Shown here one piece after another: positions 43,651 to 53,815 of a DNA stretch of 64,000 nucleotides. The DNA is from Pseudomonadota bacterium (GTDB lineage Bacteria; Pseudomonadota; Gammaproteobacteria; Burkholderiales; Chitinibacteraceae): the NCBI GenBank assembly GCA_026399755.1, contig JAPLQI010000035.1, forward strand, positions 1-64,000, read 5' to 3'. Both the position numbers and the translations under genes were made by a program. The notes below the pieces were generated by a model. The model saw nothing but the letters and a program-made list of their open reading frames with translations, ran no database searches and had not been told where the DNA came from. Position 1 is the first letter of the stretch, and each line of letters begins with the position of its first letter.

Positions 43651-44881
43651 AACGTAAAGCCTCAGCAGGGTTGACGCGAGATGCACGCCAGCTAGGGTAG
43701 AGGGTCGCGACCAGCGCTAAGACCAGTGAAATGCCGCCAATACTGCTGACATCGCTCCATAGCACACGCGACGGCAGCTCAGAAATCAGATAAACATCGG
43801 GGGATAAGATAGTCGTGCCGAGCACGCGTTCAATAAACGGCACAATCACGTCCAGATTCTTAGAGATAAACACGCCAGCCAATACGCCAGAGCCTGTGCC
43901 TATGAAGCCAGATAAAGCGCCTTGAATCACAAAAATTTTCATGATTGAGCCGGGGGATGCGCCCAGCGTGCGAAGAATGGCGATATCGGCTTGCTTGTCG
44001 GTCACCACCATCACAAGGGTAGAAACCAGATTAAATGCAGCGACCGCCACAATCAGCGTCAGAATGATAAACATCATGCGTTTTTCGATTTCAACGGCGC
44101 GGAAATAAGTGGGGTTTTCTTGGGTCCAATCACCAACCAATAAATTAGGCATCTCCTGATTTAGCTCGCGCGATACGCTGCGGGCTAAATTTAGATCATC
44201 CAGCTTTAGCCTCAGGCCGGAAACGGCAGCGCCTGTTCTGAATAGTTTTTGTGCATCACCAAGATGAATCATGGCCACGCCCATATCGTAAGGTGCGTAA
44301 TCGGCTTTAAAAATACCCGTGACGGTAAATTGCTTATATCTTGGGGTAAATCCCGCAATCGTGACTTGGCCTTGCGGAGTAATCAGCGTGACGCGATCGC
44401 CCGTACGAACGCCTAGCTCATTGGCAAGAGAAATACCAAGGATGACGCCGAATTCATCCGCGCGTAAGGATTGCAGCTCACCACTGACTAGCTTGCCTGC
44501 AACTTCATTGACATCGCTTTCCAGCTTGGGGTCAATGCCTCGGATCATCACGCCTTTAACCTGCTCGCCGCCATTGGTTAATAGGCCTTGCCCTAATACA
44601 TAGGGGGCGGCAGCAAGTACATGTGGGTTCTTTTTTGCGGTATTGGCGGCAGATTGCCAGTCATTCAGCTGATTACCAACCCCGCTGATTTGCACATGCG
44701 CGGCCATGCCAAGAATGCGGTTACGCACCTCTTCTTGAAAGCCATTCATCACGGACAGCACAATAATCAGCGCCGCTACGCCTAGCGCAATACCGATCAC
44801 AGAAACAAGAGAAATAAACGAGATAAAGCCATTACGACGGCTGGCACGCGTATAGCGCAGGCCGATCAGAAGTTCATACAT
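43643..44881 (-). CDS. lolC: Lipoprotein-releasing system permease LolC/LolE
   Basis: Integral membrane subunit of LolCDE, 412 residues, with four helices: the first at about 25-47 ([27 protein letters not shown]), then three after residue 265. [22 protein letters not shown] is the characteristic start, and [24 protein letters not shown] is the coupling region. Only one permease gene accompanies lolD, which suggests a homodimeric LolF-type arrangement in this lineage or a second gene elsewhere; the C versus E choice is therefore nominal. Confidence 0.93.
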   Translation of the reverse strand: MYELLIGLRYTRASRRNGFISFISLVSVIGIALGVAALIIVLSVMNGFQEEVRNRILGMAAHVQISGVGNQLNDWQSAANTAKKNPHVLAAAPYVLGQGLLTNGGEQVKGVMIRGIDPKLESDVNEVAGKLVSGELQSLRADEFGVILGISLANELGVRTGDRVTLITPQGQVTIAGFTPRYKQFTVTGIFKADYAPYDMGVAMIHLGDAQKLFRTGAAVSGLRLKLDDLNLARSVSRELNQEMPNLLVGDWTQENPTYFRAVEIEKRMMFIILTLIVAVAAFNLVSTLVMVVTDKQADIAILRTLGASPGSIMKIFVIQGALSGFIGTGSGVLAGVFISKNLDVIVPFIERVLGTTILSPDVYLISELPSRVLWSDVSSIGGISLVLALVATLYPSWRASRVNPAEALRYD

Positions 44882-45087
44882 GGGAGGCGAAATCTAACAA
44901 GGCGAGAAAGGCGGCTAGTTTAGCATGCTTAGATCGCGGCGCTTGCTTGCGGAAGGGGTAAATATGGAGATCACACTGGTTTTTTAGTGTGAAATGAGTG
45001 TTCTTTCATTGTGAAGGATGACGTGGGCACAAAGGCGTGCCTGATAGGCATCACTAGAGACAAAACATCGCAAGAACGCTGGTTTGC

Positions 45088-45117
45088 GTAGGGTGTGCAA
45101 GTTGTTGCGCACCCTAC
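45088..45117. repeat. GTAGGGTGTGCAA hairpin
   Basis: GTAGGGTGTGCAA, loop GTTG, TTGCGCACCCTAC: a 13-base stem with one wobble position. It shares its arm sequence with the larger nested element at 7309-7400. Confidence 0.8.
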
Positions 45118-45160
45118 AATACTCAAAGTCCTAAAAAAGCTTAATTCTAGACTTGTTTTT

Positions 45161-45195
45161 CTCCGTGAAACTCCGTGTTCTCCGCGCCCTCCGTG
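45161..45195. repeat. CTCCGTG short direct-repeat array
   Basis: CTCCGTG occurs at 45161, 45171 and 45189, with CTCCGCG at 45180, a spacing of 9-10 bases. The run ends near the pflA 3' end. Not coding; origin unknown. Confidence 0.7.
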
Positions 45196-45223
45196 TTTCA
45201 AGATTTGGGTTGTGGTGTTGCAG

Positions 45224-46009
45224 TTAACAGGTAAACAAACCGCGTTGGCGGAATTGTTCACGCACTCGCTCGACCAGCTCCATGCTTGGGCTTTTGGTGT
45301 CTGTTAGCTCGTACTTCATGCCCAGCTCTGCCCATTTGCTTTCGCCCATTTTATGAAAGGGCAGTACTTCAACGCGCTCGATGTTTTTCATTGGCTTTAG
45401 ATATTCGGCCAGTTTTTCTACATCCGCGAAGTCGTCGCTGATGCCGGGGATCAGTACGTAGCGAACCCAAACCGGTTTGCCCATCTTTTGTAAGCGTTCG
45501 GCAAAGTCGAGTGTGGGTTGGAGTGGTTTGCTGGTCAGGGCTTCGTATTTGACCGGATCGCTGTGTTTGATGTCGAGTAGCACGAGATCTACATTATCAA
45601 ACCATGCATCATCAAGGTGGGCGGCTAAAAAGCCTTGGGTATCGAGTGCGGTGTGTAGTTTGAGATCTTGCTTGGCGCGGCGGAAGATTTCGCCTACAAA
45701 GTGCGCTTGCATCAACGGCTCGCCACCGGAAATCGTTAGCCCGCCTGCGATGCGCAAAAAACTGGCATATTTTTTAAGTTCGCTCATGACGGCTTCTACG
45801 GTGTAGCTTTTGCCGTTATGCAGCTTCCATGTGTCTGGATTATGGCAATACAGGCAGCGGAACTGACAGCCGCTTACAAAAAGGGCAAAGCGCATGCCGG
45901 GGCCATCGACGGCCGCACCGGTTTCGATGGAATGCACAAATCCCTGTTGATGATGTTCGGTATCAAAAGAGATCGGGATGATTTCCCCTAGTGGCTTAGT
46001 CGGCTTCAT
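45224..46009 (-). CDS. pflA: Pyruvate formate-lyase activating enzyme
   Basis: Radical-SAM enzyme that installs the glycyl radical on PflB under anoxia. 261 residues with the iron-sulfur motif CQFRCLYC (Cys48, 52, 55), GGLTISGGEPLMQ, and MGESKWAELGMKYELTD at the C-terminal side. It is the last gene of the pflB-mini-grcA-pflA run on the minus strand; the gap to the 61-codon gene is ~110 bases and includes the ATTAAGCGC / GCGCTTAAT inverted repeat near 46050. Confidence 0.97.
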   Translation of the reverse strand: MKPTKPLGEIIPISFDTEHHQQGFVHSIETGAAVDGPGMRFALFVSGCQFRCLYCHNPDTWKLHNGKSYTVEAVMSELKKYASFLRIAGGLTISGGEPLMQAHFVGEIFRRAKQDLKLHTALDTQGFLAAHLDDAWFDNVDLVLLDIKHSDPVKYEALTSKPLQPTLDFAERLQKMGKPVWVRYVLIPGISDDFADVEKLAEYLKPMKNIERVEVLPFHKMGESKWAELGMKYELTDTKSPSMELVERVREQFRQRGLFTC

Positions 46010-46045
46010 GTTTTTTCCAGTGGGGCTTATTTTATTGTTTTACGT

Positions 46046-46085
46046 TAAAACGGATCATTAAGCCTGCGCTTAATGATCCGTTTTG
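46046..46085. terminator. Hairpin between pflA and the mini glycyl-radical gene
   Basis: AAACGGATCATTAAGC, short CTGC loop, GCTTAATGATCCGTTTT forms a perfect stem of about 16 bp with a T-run on the plus strand and an A-run on the minus strand. It could attenuate read-through into pflA or stabilise the upstream pflB/mini-grcA message. Confidence 0.75.
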
Positions 46086-46119
46086 GGGAGTTCTACTTTT
46101 CTTTCTAATGCACAACAGC

Positions 46120-46305
46120 TTACGTTTTTTCGTGGAAAGTACGGCTAATCACGTCCATTTGTTGCTCACGAGTGAGCTTGACGAAATTCACTGCATAGCC
46201 AGAAACACGCACGGTGAGCTGTGGGTAGTTGTCTGGATTTTCCATCGCGTCAACCAAGGTGTCTCGGTTTAACACATTCATATTAAGGTGAAATAGTTGT
46301 GCCAT
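46120..46305 (-). CDS. Mini autonomous glycyl-radical cofactor (GrcA/YfiD-like, 61 residues)
   Basis: A stand-alone glycyl-radical domain. It matches the last 61 residues of the adjacent PflB at about 90% identity ([46 protein letters not shown]), with the radical glycine at residue 36. GrcA/YfiD proteins replace the C-terminal piece of PflB after oxygen cleaves it at the radical glycine. E. coli GrcA has ~127 residues; this one lacks the N-terminal half. GGAGCC lies before the ATG. It probably arose by duplication of the pflB 3' end and is expressed with it. Confidence 0.88.
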   Translation of the reverse strand: MAQLFHLNMNVLNRDTLVDAMENPDNYPQLTVRVSGYAVNFVKLTREQQMDVISRTFHEKT

Positions 46306-46393
46306 GGGCGGCTCCTTGGGTGAGTGTATTCTGTAAGTTTTAGATTAATTTGCCAGCCCCGTAGGGGCTGACAAATTAACTAAGCAATACTTC

Positions 46394-48706
46394 TTAACAC
46401 TTGCCGTGGAATGTACGGCTGATTACGTCCATTTGCTGTTCGCGAGTCAGCTTCACAAAGTTCACTGCGTAGCCAGAAACACGCACGGTCAGTTGTGGGT
46501 AGTTTTCTGGGTGCTCCATCGCGTCCAGCAGGGTGTCACGGTTCAATACATTCATGTTTAGATGGAAGAGTTGATCCATTTTTTCATCAACGGCATCTTT
46601 ATCTAAGCAGGTAGAGCATTCTTCGCCGTGTGGTCCAAACAGGCCATCGATCGAAGCGGCTAATGTTTTAACGCGATCTGCTGCGTTGTGGCCCAGTGCG
46701 TCAGGGGTCATGGATGCAGTCCAAGACACACCATCCAAAGCGGCTTCGTAAGGGATCTTCGATACAGAGAAGCCCGCAGCGATAAAGCCATTGGTGTCGC
46801 GGCCATTCATTGGGTTAGCACCTGGAGAGAACGGAGTGCCAGAGCGGCGGCCGTCTGGGGTGTTACCTGTTTTCTTGCCGTAAACCACATTAGAGGTAAT
46901 GGTCAGTACCGATTGAGTTGGCATGGAGTCACGATAGAACACAGGCTGAGCCTTGATCTTATTCATGAATGTTTCTGTCAGCCAAACTGCAATATCATCG
47001 ACGCGATCATCGTTATTGCCGTAAGCAGGGTAATCGCCTTCGATTTTGTAATCGACTGCAATGCCTTTTTCGTTACGAATCACAGACACTTTTGCGTGCT
47101 TGATGGCAGAAAGTGAATCGGCAGCAACAGCTAGGCCCGCAATACCGCAAGCCATGGTGCGCAGAATGTCACGGTCATGCAGCGCCATTTCGATGCGTTC
47201 GTACGAATACTTATCGTGCATGTAATGGATCGAGTTCAGCGCAGTCACGTATGTTTTTGCTAACCAATCCAGCATTACATCGTATTTCGCCATCACTTCA
47301 TCGTAATTGAGCACATCGCCTTTGAGTGGTTCAAAACCATTGGCGACCACTTTGCCGGTTTTTTCGTCCACACCACCGTTGATCGCATAGAGCATGGCTT
47401 TGGCAAGGTTGACCCGTGCGCCAAAGAATTGCATTTGCTTACCGACCGCCATGGCTGAAACACAACACGCGATGGCGTAATCGTCACCCCATTTTGGATT
47501 CATCAAGTCATCGTTTTCGTACTGGATGGCGGAGGTATCAATCGAAACTTTCGCGCAGAATTCTTTAAAGCCTTGCGGGAAAGAAGTCGACCACAATACA
47601 GTCAAGTTAGGCTCTGGAGCCGGTCCAAGGTTGTACAGTGTGTGCAGAACACGGAAGCTAGATTTAGTCACCAGTGTGCGGCCATCAAGACCTGTACCAC
47701 CGATAGATTCTGTGACCCATGTTGGATCGCCAGAGAATAAATCATCGTATTCTGGTGTGCGCAAGAAGCGAATAATCCGCAATTTCATGACCATATGGTC
47801 AATCAATTCTTGGGCTTGTGATTCGTTAATGCGGCCTTCGACCAAATCGCGTTGGATATACACGTCAAGGAAGGTTGAAGTACGGCCAATCGACATCGCC
47901 GCGCCATTTTGCTCTTTAGTTGCAGCAAGATAGCCAAAGTACAGCCATTGGATGGCTTCTTGAGCGGTAGTGGCTGGCTTAGAAATATCAAAGCCGTAAG
48001 ACTTAGCCATTTGCTTGAGTTCGCCCAGCGCTTTGATTTGCTCGGACAACTCTTCACGCAAACGAATCACTGATTCGGTAAACGGAACATCATTGAGTTC
48101 GGTTTTTTCGCGTTTTTTGTCAACGATCAAAAAATCAACGCCGTATAGTGCTACACGACGATAGTCACCAATAATACGGCCACGGCCATAAGAATCTGGT
48201 AAGCCAGTAATCACACCCGAGCTACGGCAAGCCATAATTTCTGGTGTGTAAGCATCAAACACGCCCATATTGTGATCTTTACGATATTTGGTAAAGATGT
48301 CTACAATTTCTGGGTTCATTTCAAAGTGATAGGCTTCAAGGCCGTTTTGCACCATGCGCAAACCGCCGTTCGGCATAATGGCGCGACGCAGTGGTTTGTC
48401 GGTTTGAACACCGACGATGGTTTCTAAATCTTTATTAATATAGCCAGGGCCGTGCGCAGTAATCGATGCGCCAACATGGGTAGATACTTCCAATACGCCA
48501 CGTTTACGCTCTTCTTTAAGCTGAGCAGATAGCTCGGTCCAAAGTTGAGTGGTGCGTTCGGTTGGGCCAGCAAGGAAGCTATCATCATCCAAGTAAGGCG
48601 TGTAGTTGAGTTGGATAAAACCACGAGTGTCGACTTTATCTTGCCACTCGCCGGTTTTAAACCCACGCCAAGCGTCAAGTTGCAGATGATTTTCTGGTGC
48701 GTTCAT
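46394..48706 (-). CDS. pflB: Pyruvate formate-lyase
   Basis: Converts pyruvate and CoA to acetyl-CoA and formate in anaerobic growth. 770 residues from ATG 48706, which follows GGAGC; the E. coli enzyme has 760. The adjacent catalytic cysteines are in [13 protein letters not shown], and the glycyl-radical site is RVSGYAVNF near the C-terminus. Other markers are [19 protein letters not shown] and [25 protein letters not shown]. Downstream lie the mini glycyl-radical gene and pflA; upstream is an FNR-type promoter. Confidence 0.98.
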   Translation of the reverse strand: MNAPENHLQLDAWRGFKTGEWQDKVDTRGFIQLNYTPYLDDDSFLAGPTERTTQLWTELSAQLKEERKRGVLEVSTHVGASITAHGPGYINKDLETIVGVQTDKPLRRAIMPNGGLRMVQNGLEAYHFEMNPEIVDIFTKYRKDHNMGVFDAYTPEIMACRSSGVITGLPDSYGRGRIIGDYRRVALYGVDFLIVDKKREKTELNDVPFTESVIRLREELSEQIKALGELKQMAKSYGFDISKPATTAQEAIQWLYFGYLAATKEQNGAAMSIGRTSTFLDVYIQRDLVEGRINESQAQELIDHMVMKLRIIRFLRTPEYDDLFSGDPTWVTESIGGTGLDGRTLVTKSSFRVLHTLYNLGPAPEPNLTVLWSTSFPQGFKEFCAKVSIDTSAIQYENDDLMNPKWGDDYAIACCVSAMAVGKQMQFFGARVNLAKAMLYAINGGVDEKTGKVVANGFEPLKGDVLNYDEVMAKYDVMLDWLAKTYVTALNSIHYMHDKYSYERIEMALHDRDILRTMACGIAGLAVAADSLSAIKHAKVSVIRNEKGIAVDYKIEGDYPAYGNNDDRVDDIAVWLTETFMNKIKAQPVFYRDSMPTQSVLTITSNVVYGKKTGNTPDGRRSGTPFSPGANPMNGRDTNGFIAAGFSVSKIPYEAALDGVSWTASMTPDALGHNAADRVKTLAASIDGLFGPHGEECSTCLDKDAVDEKMDQLFHLNMNVLNRDTLLDAMEHPENYPQLTVRVSGYAVNFVKLTREQQMDVISRTFHGKC

Positions 48707-48813
48707 AGCTGATGCTCCTATAGGCCTCAAGACCCTGTTGCCGTGCATGTCTTATAAGGACACGCTTTAAGTTTGATCTGTTTGAAAACGATTTTGTCGC
48801 TTCCAATGCATCC

Positions 48814-48855
48814 ATCCTAGTCTGATCTTTGACGTAAAAACTTAATACAAATCAA
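48814..48855 (-). promoter_or_regulatory. FNR/Anr-dependent class II promoter of pflB
   Basis: On the minus strand TTGATTTGTATTAA (48855-48842) matches the FNR consensus TTGAT-N4-ATCAA at 9 of 10 positions. A -10 element TAGGAT lies at 48819-48814, exactly where it should be if the FNR site is centred at -41.5. The predicted start is about 100 bases before pflB. Confidence 0.7.
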
Positions 48856-48921
48856 CTTCTTGGTTTTGTAGCTTGTATACAGTTGACTACTTTTGCTTGG
48901 GGAAAGCAAAGCATAAATAAC

Positions 48922-48953
48922 AAAAAAAAACAGCGCCATATTGCGGCGCTGTT
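48922..48953 (-). terminator. prfC terminator
   Basis: Minus strand ACAGCGCC, loop GCAATAT, GGCGCTGT followed by nine T residues. It lies about 12 bases beyond the prfC stop codon. Confidence 0.93.
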
Positions 48954-48964
48954 GGGTTGAATAT

Positions 48965-50554
48965 TTACAGGGTAACGGCGTGTTCACGGGTTGCGTGAAA
49001 CACAATTTTAGGCCAGCGCTCCTGAATGAGTTGCAAGTTCACTCGGCTCGTTGCGAGGTAAGCTAGGCTGTTTGCAGCGTCCCGCCCCAGATTGTTGACC
49101 AGCTGATCTTCAAAATCTTCCAACATTTTTGCATCATCACAGCTCACCCAGCGTGCGGTGAAAATGGTGGTGGATTCAAATACTGCTTCTACGCCATATT
49201 CATTAGCAAGACGGGAAGCAACCACTTCAAATTGCAATACCCCCACCGCACCTAAAATCAGATCCGAGCCGTTGAGTGGTTTAAATACCTGCACCGCGCC
49301 TTCTTCACCCAACTGTTGCAAGCCTTTATGCAATTGCTTGATCTTCAGTGGGTTTTTGATGCGCACAATGCGGAACATCTCGGGCGCAAAGTAAGGGATG
49401 CCAGTAAAGGCGAGTAATTCGCCTTCAGAGAATGAATCACCAATCTGAATATTGCCGTGATTGGGCAGGCCGATAATGTCGCCAGCGTAAGCTTCTTCTA
49501 CTTGCTCACGGCCTTGCGCCATAAAGGTGACGACCGAGTTGGCGGCAATCTCACGATTCAGTCGCAAATGCTTGAATTTCATACCACGGGTAAATTCACC
49601 CGAACACACACGCAAGAAAGCAATTCGGTCGCGGTGTTTTGGATCCATATTGGCTTGAATCTTAAACACAAAAGCCGAAAATTTTTCTTCGGTAGGGCTT
49701 ACTGTACGCACGGTGGCGTGAGCCTCGCCGGGTGATGGTGCCCAATCGACCAGCGCGTTTAAGATTTCGCGAATACCGAAGTTATTAATCGCCGAGCCAA
49801 AGAAGACCGGTGTTAAATCACCTGATAAAAACTCTTCCAGCACAAAGGGGTGCGAAGCGCCGCGTACAAGCTCTAGCTCCATACGGGTGTTTTCGATCTC
49901 CAGTGGGAATAATTCATCAAGGCGAGGGTTGTTTAGGCCTTCAATGATTTCCACTTCATCCAGCGGGCCTTTGCCTGGGGTGAACAGCAGTACGGTATCA
50001 GTGAGGATGCTGTACACGCCACGGAAGGTCTTACCCATGCCGATCGGCCAGGTAATCGGCGCGCAGCGGATTTCCAGCACGCTTTCTACTTCGTCTAATA
50101 GCTCAAGCGAATCACGTACTTCGCGGTCGAGCTTGTTCATTAGCGTAATAATCGGCGTATTGCGCAGGCGGCATACATTCAAAAGCTTGATAGTTTGCGC
50201 TTCCACACCCTTAGCCGCATCAATCACCATCAAGGCGCTGTCTACGGCGGTGAGCACACGGTAGGTGTCTTCAGAGAAGTCTTGGTGGCCTGGTGTGTCG
50301 AGCAAATTCACGACGTGATCGCGGTAATCAAACTGCATCACGCTGGATGCCACCGAAATACCCCGTTGCTTTTCGATATCCATCCAGTCGGAAGTGGCAA
50401 ACTTGCCGCCTTTTTTACCTTTAACCGTACCGGCGTTTTGAATTGCTCCCGAGAAATAAAGCAGCTTTTCGGTGAGCGTCGTTTTACCCGCATCAGGGTG
50501 GGAGATAATGGCGAAGGTGCGGCGACGGCCTACTTCGCGTGCTAAATCAGTCAT
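48965..50554 (-). CDS. prfC: Peptide chain release factor 3
   Basis: GTPase that recycles release factors RF1 and RF2 from the ribosome. 529 residues from ATG 50554 ([20 protein letters not shown]). G1 is [22 protein letters not shown]3 [22 protein letters not shown] and G4 [19 protein letters not shown]; domain II and the C-terminal EF-G-like domain are complete. Monocistronic with its own terminator. Confidence 0.97.
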   Translation of the reverse strand: MTDLAREVGRRRTFAIISHPDAGKTTLTEKLLYFSGAIQNAGTVKGKKGGKFATSDWMDIEKQRGISVASSVMQFDYRDHVVNLLDTPGHQDFSEDTYRVLTAVDSALMVIDAAKGVEAQTIKLLNVCRLRNTPIITLMNKLDREVRDSLELLDEVESVLEIRCAPITWPIGMGKTFRGVYSILTDTVLLFTPGKGPLDEVEIIEGLNNPRLDELFPLEIENTRMELELVRGASHPFVLEEFLSGDLTPVFFGSAINNFGIREILNALVDWAPSPGEAHATVRTVSPTEEKFSAFVFKIQANMDPKHRDRIAFLRVCSGEFTRGMKFKHLRLNREIAANSVVTFMAQGREQVEEAYAGDIIGLPNHGNIQIGDSFSEGELLAFTGIPYFAPEMFRIVRIKNPLKIKQLHKGLQQLGEEGAVQVFKPLNGSDLILGAVGVLQFEVVASRLANEYGVEAVFESTTIFTARWVSCDDAKMLEDFEDQLVNNLGRDAANSLAYLATSRVNLQLIQERWPKIVFHATREHAVTL

Positions 50555-50623
50555 GTAAGGGCTACAAAAAAGCAAAAGAGGGATTTTACGTTAATTACGA
50601 TGGATAAGCACGGATCAAGGCAC

Positions 50624-53518
50624 TCATTGCGTTTTGTCTGGCGCCTCGGTGGGCAGCAAGATGCTAAGGATGGCTCCACCGTCCTTGGCGTTTTCGGCAT
50701 AGATTTCACCGCCATGATCGGTCATGATTTGGCGGCTAATGGCGAGCCCCAAGCCTGTGCCGCTGGCGTGCCCATTGAGGCGACTGCTTTGAATGAATTT
50801 ATCAAAAATCAAATCAAGCTCGCCCTCTGGAATGCCCAGGCCGTGATCTCTAACGCTTAATCCCATGGCGGCTTTGCCATTTTTGAGCTGTGCGTTTTCT
50901 ATAAAGTGAATATGAATTTCGTTGCCATTTGGGCTAAATTTAATAGCGTTGGAGAGTAAATTAATAATAACTTGAGTAATTCGTGCTTTATCAAGGGTCA
51001 GTAAAATAGCTTGAGTGGGGGAGTCCAATATTAGTCGGATTTGTTTACTAGAAATAAGGGCAGCCAGCTCGGTTGCGGCCTGTTTGGCAATGATTTTTAA
51101 ATCGTAATTCATCTTGCTATAGCGCATTTTATTGGCTTCAAGACGTGACATATCTAAAAGATCATTGAGTAAAATAAGCAGGCGATTGCCACTAGAATGA
51201 ATTCGTTCAAAGTAGCGAACTAAATTAGTTCGATCTGCATTGTCTACTTTAGATAGGCCAATTTCTGAGAACGATAAAATAGCATGCATTGGGGTGCGTA
51301 ATTCATGTGACATATTGGCAAGGAAAATTGATTTTGCCATATTGGCGGCTTCTGCCGCTTCTTTGGCTTCCAGTAAACGGTATTCCACTTCTTTTAATTT
51401 TGAAATATTAGTCAAAAAGGCAAAGGCATATTCTAAGCGATGCTGTTCATCGTAAATACAGGCTGAGTTCACTAAAAATGGCCGGACTTCTCCGCCCGCC
51501 GAGCGCAAGGTGACTTCGCCTGCATGATTGGAGCGCACGTGCTGGCTAGATAAATTGTCGGGGAAGATCGCGTCTGCGTGTTCTGGCCATAGTTGATCGG
51601 GTTGCTTACCAATAAGGGTTTCTCGGCTAAGGCCTAGTTGTTGGCAAAATGCTTGGTTGATATCCACAATATGGCTTTGGCTATCAATTAAAATAAAGCC
51701 ATCGGCGGTGCCTTCGATAATGGTGCGTTTAAGCCGCTCTGATTGCTTGAGCGCATGTGCTGCAATCCGTGCGGCACTGACGTCTTCGATGACACAAATC
51801 AGCCCCTTGCTGATATCCCCCTCTACCATTTCTTTTGCATAAACCATCGCCCAAAAGCGGGACGTGTCGCGGCGATATAATTCCATTTCACCGCGGTAAG
51901 TGCCCTTGCTCTTGATGGCATCACGAATGGGTTTGTTATAGGCGCTAAAATCCTGTGTTGATGCGTGGAGGATGTCGGTCGGCATATCGGTAATTTCAGC
52001 TGTGCTATAGCCAAATAATGTTTCAAAAGCAGGATTAACTAAACGAATCGTGCCTTTTACAGAAAGCATAATGGCTAAAGGGCTGGCATCTAATACGGAG
52101 CGAATTTCGGCGGTGCGCTCTAATACGAGGTCTTGTAAATGATCTCGGTGGCGACGTAATTCGTGTTCGCTATTTTGTTGCTCAGAAATATCACGCACGG
52201 TTGCGCAGAGGTAGGCTGCATCCGAAAAAGTAATTCGACTGAAAGTGATTTCAACAGGCAGCTGTAATTGTTGGGCGTTTATTTGATGGGTTGTGTAGAG
52301 AAGTCGTTTTTCTACTATCAGCGTGTCCCAGAAAACTTGCCATTGAGCATGATCTATTTGTGGAAAAATATCGAAAAAACTTAATTTAAGTAGCTCATTT
52401 TGTGTGAAGCTGGTGCTGATTGAAGTGGCACGATTGGCGTAGCAGATTTGGCCAGATATATCAGTCCAAAGAATAATATCAGGGGCTTCATCAACGGTAA
52501 ATTGGGTAAGGTGCAGTCGAGCTTCAATCTTTTCTACACGGCGTAATTGTTGTAATAGTAAATAGAGTAAGCAAGAAATAATCAGCATAAAACTGAGCCC
52601 TGCAATGGCGCGGGCAATTAAATCATTATTAAAGCGATTTAATAAGGTATTGCGATCGGTAGAAACCAGAATAATCAGCGGCTGAGTGCTTTGGCTCGTA
52701 TGAAAAGCCGTGAGTAATTGCATGTTGCTGGAGCGGCTAGGGTAGACGCTAGAGCCTTGCAGGCGGCGTTGTTCAAATAAAAGAGGATCAATCTCGCGTA
52801 AATTTCGGCCGACTTGTGCTTCGTCAAATGGGTAGCTGAGTAAAATGACGCCATCGCTGCGCAGTAAATGCACATGGCTGCCGCTTGGTAATTTAAGCGA
52901 TTGATAAAACTGAATAAAGTATTGTGGCTCTACGCCTGCTAAAATCACGCCGCCAAATTCCCCTTCATTTTTTGTAATTCTTTGCGTAACAGGTATCAAC
53001 CATTTTCCATCCGTGCGGCTGAGTACTGGATTGCCTATCATTGGGCGAGGGTCATGAAATTGCTTGTGGTATTTAAAATAACTCCGATCGGCCAAAGGAA
53101 CATGCCTTGTGGGGTATTCCAAACCATGGCTTTGAATATAGCCTCTACTATCAATGGTGATAATGCCGCGCACTTGTGGGGTGAGAGAGACTTTATTTTT
53201 TAAGATCTGATGAGTTTGAAATTCATTGGCCTGATCAACTCCACCAAATTGATTGAGATTTTCCACGATATTTTGTAAGGATTGCTCAACCGATACAAAC
53301 GTGCGGGTGGCGTGCTCATCAAGGGAGCGGGCGAGCGATAGGCTGCTGCGTTCGGCTTCTTTTATCGTTTCTTGGTAGTCATTGATGGATATTAAAATCA
53401 GAGCGAGCGCGGTGACGATCGCTAAGATGGCATACAGCAGAATAAGGCCGCCTCGCAGCAGCTTTAGAGAGGTCGCGGAGCCCGTTGGGCGCAGCAAGTG
53501 GGTGAAAAACCGGGTCAT
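50624..53518 (-). CDS. Membrane-bound multi-PAS sensor histidine kinase
   Basis: A 964-residue kinase. One helix near residues 22-44, an extracytoplasmic cache-type sensor (~50-295, with VRGIITIDSRGYIQSHGL and DRSYFKYH), a second helix ~303-325, then three PAS domains (about 335-460, 470-590, 595-715), a HisKA domain with H in NMSHELRTPMHAIL, and an HATPase domain with INLLSNAIKFSPNG and GLGLAISRQIM. There is no receiver domain and no partner regulator next to it, so it probably signals to a distant one. The cache domain suggests a small organic ligand. Confidence 0.93.
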   Translation of the reverse strand: MTRFFTHLLRPTGSATSLKLLRGGLILLYAILAIVTALALILISINDYQETIKEAERSSLSLARSLDEHATRTFVSVEQSLQNIVENLNQFGGVDQANEFQTHQILKNKVSLTPQVRGIITIDSRGYIQSHGLEYPTRHVPLADRSYFKYHKQFHDPRPMIGNPVLSRTDGKWLIPVTQRITKNEGEFGGVILAGVEPQYFIQFYQSLKLPSGSHVHLLRSDGVILLSYPFDEAQVGRNLREIDPLLFEQRRLQGSSVYPSRSSNMQLLTAFHTSQSTQPLIILVSTDRNTLLNRFNNDLIARAIAGLSFMLIISCLLYLLLQQLRRVEKIEARLHLTQFTVDEAPDIILWTDISGQICYANRATSISTSFTQNELLKLSFFDIFPQIDHAQWQVFWDTLIVEKRLLYTTHQINAQQLQLPVEITFSRITFSDAAYLCATVRDISEQQNSEHELRRHRDHLQDLVLERTAEIRSVLDASPLAIMLSVKGTIRLVNPAFETLFGYSTAEITDMPTDILHASTQDFSAYNKPIRDAIKSKGTYRGEMELYRRDTSRFWAMVYAKEMVEGDISKGLICVIEDVSAARIAAHALKQSERLKRTIIEGTADGFILIDSQSHIVDINQAFCQQLGLSRETLIGKQPDQLWPEHADAIFPDNLSSQHVRSNHAGEVTLRSAGGEVRPFLVNSACIYDEQHRLEYAFAFLTNISKLKEVEYRLLEAKEAAEAANMAKSIFLANMSHELRTPMHAILSFSEIGLSKVDNADRTNLVRYFERIHSSGNRLLILLNDLLDMSRLEANKMRYSKMNYDLKIIAKQAATELAALISSKQIRLILDSPTQAILLTLDKARITQVIINLLSNAIKFSPNGNEIHIHFIENAQLKNGKAAMGLSVRDHGLGIPEGELDLIFDKFIQSSRLNGHASGTGLGLAISRQIMTDHGGEIYAENAKDGGAILSILLPTEAPDKTQ

Positions 53519-53564
53519 AGCATAGAAATTTGGATGAGATGCGTCGGGATGGGCTTCACTATAT

Positions 53565-53608
53565 ATAGCGTATTGCGAACACTCTAGATGAGCACCGCAA
53601 TACGCTAT
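53565..53608. repeat. 13-bp perfect inverted repeat upstream of the PAS kinase
   Basis: ATAGCGTATTGCG (53565-53577) and CGCAATACGCTAT (53596-53608) are exact inverses, separated by 18 bases. It lies between uup and the kinase start, 47 bases from the latter. It could be an operator bound by a dimer or a hairpin acting on uup transcripts; there is no T-run. Confidence 0.75.
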
Positions 53609-53815
53609 TCACTTAAGTTAAGCTGCCTGTTGAACGTAATGCTGATCGTACTGCCAAAAAGTCAGATTTGCTTATATTTCACGTATTTTTCCTTGAGCCA
53701 CTAGGCTGGAAGTTTAGTAACTACCAGCCCATCTTAAAAAATCGAGAAATCTATTTCAAGCCGCACTTTTCCTCGCGTACAGGGCTTACGTTTTACAGAA
53801 TGCAGGAAAACCGCT

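Larger units (their letters stand above)
44882..45223. other. Intergenic region between lolC and pflA
   Basis: A 342-base stretch with no reading frame of note. It contains a GTAGGGTGTGCAA hairpin and a CTCCGTG direct-repeat array (both listed). ATCACACTGGTTTTTTAGTGTGAAAT near 44971-44996 has ACAC/GTGT arms around a T-run and may be the lolC promoter side or a weak stop. Confidence 0.5.
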
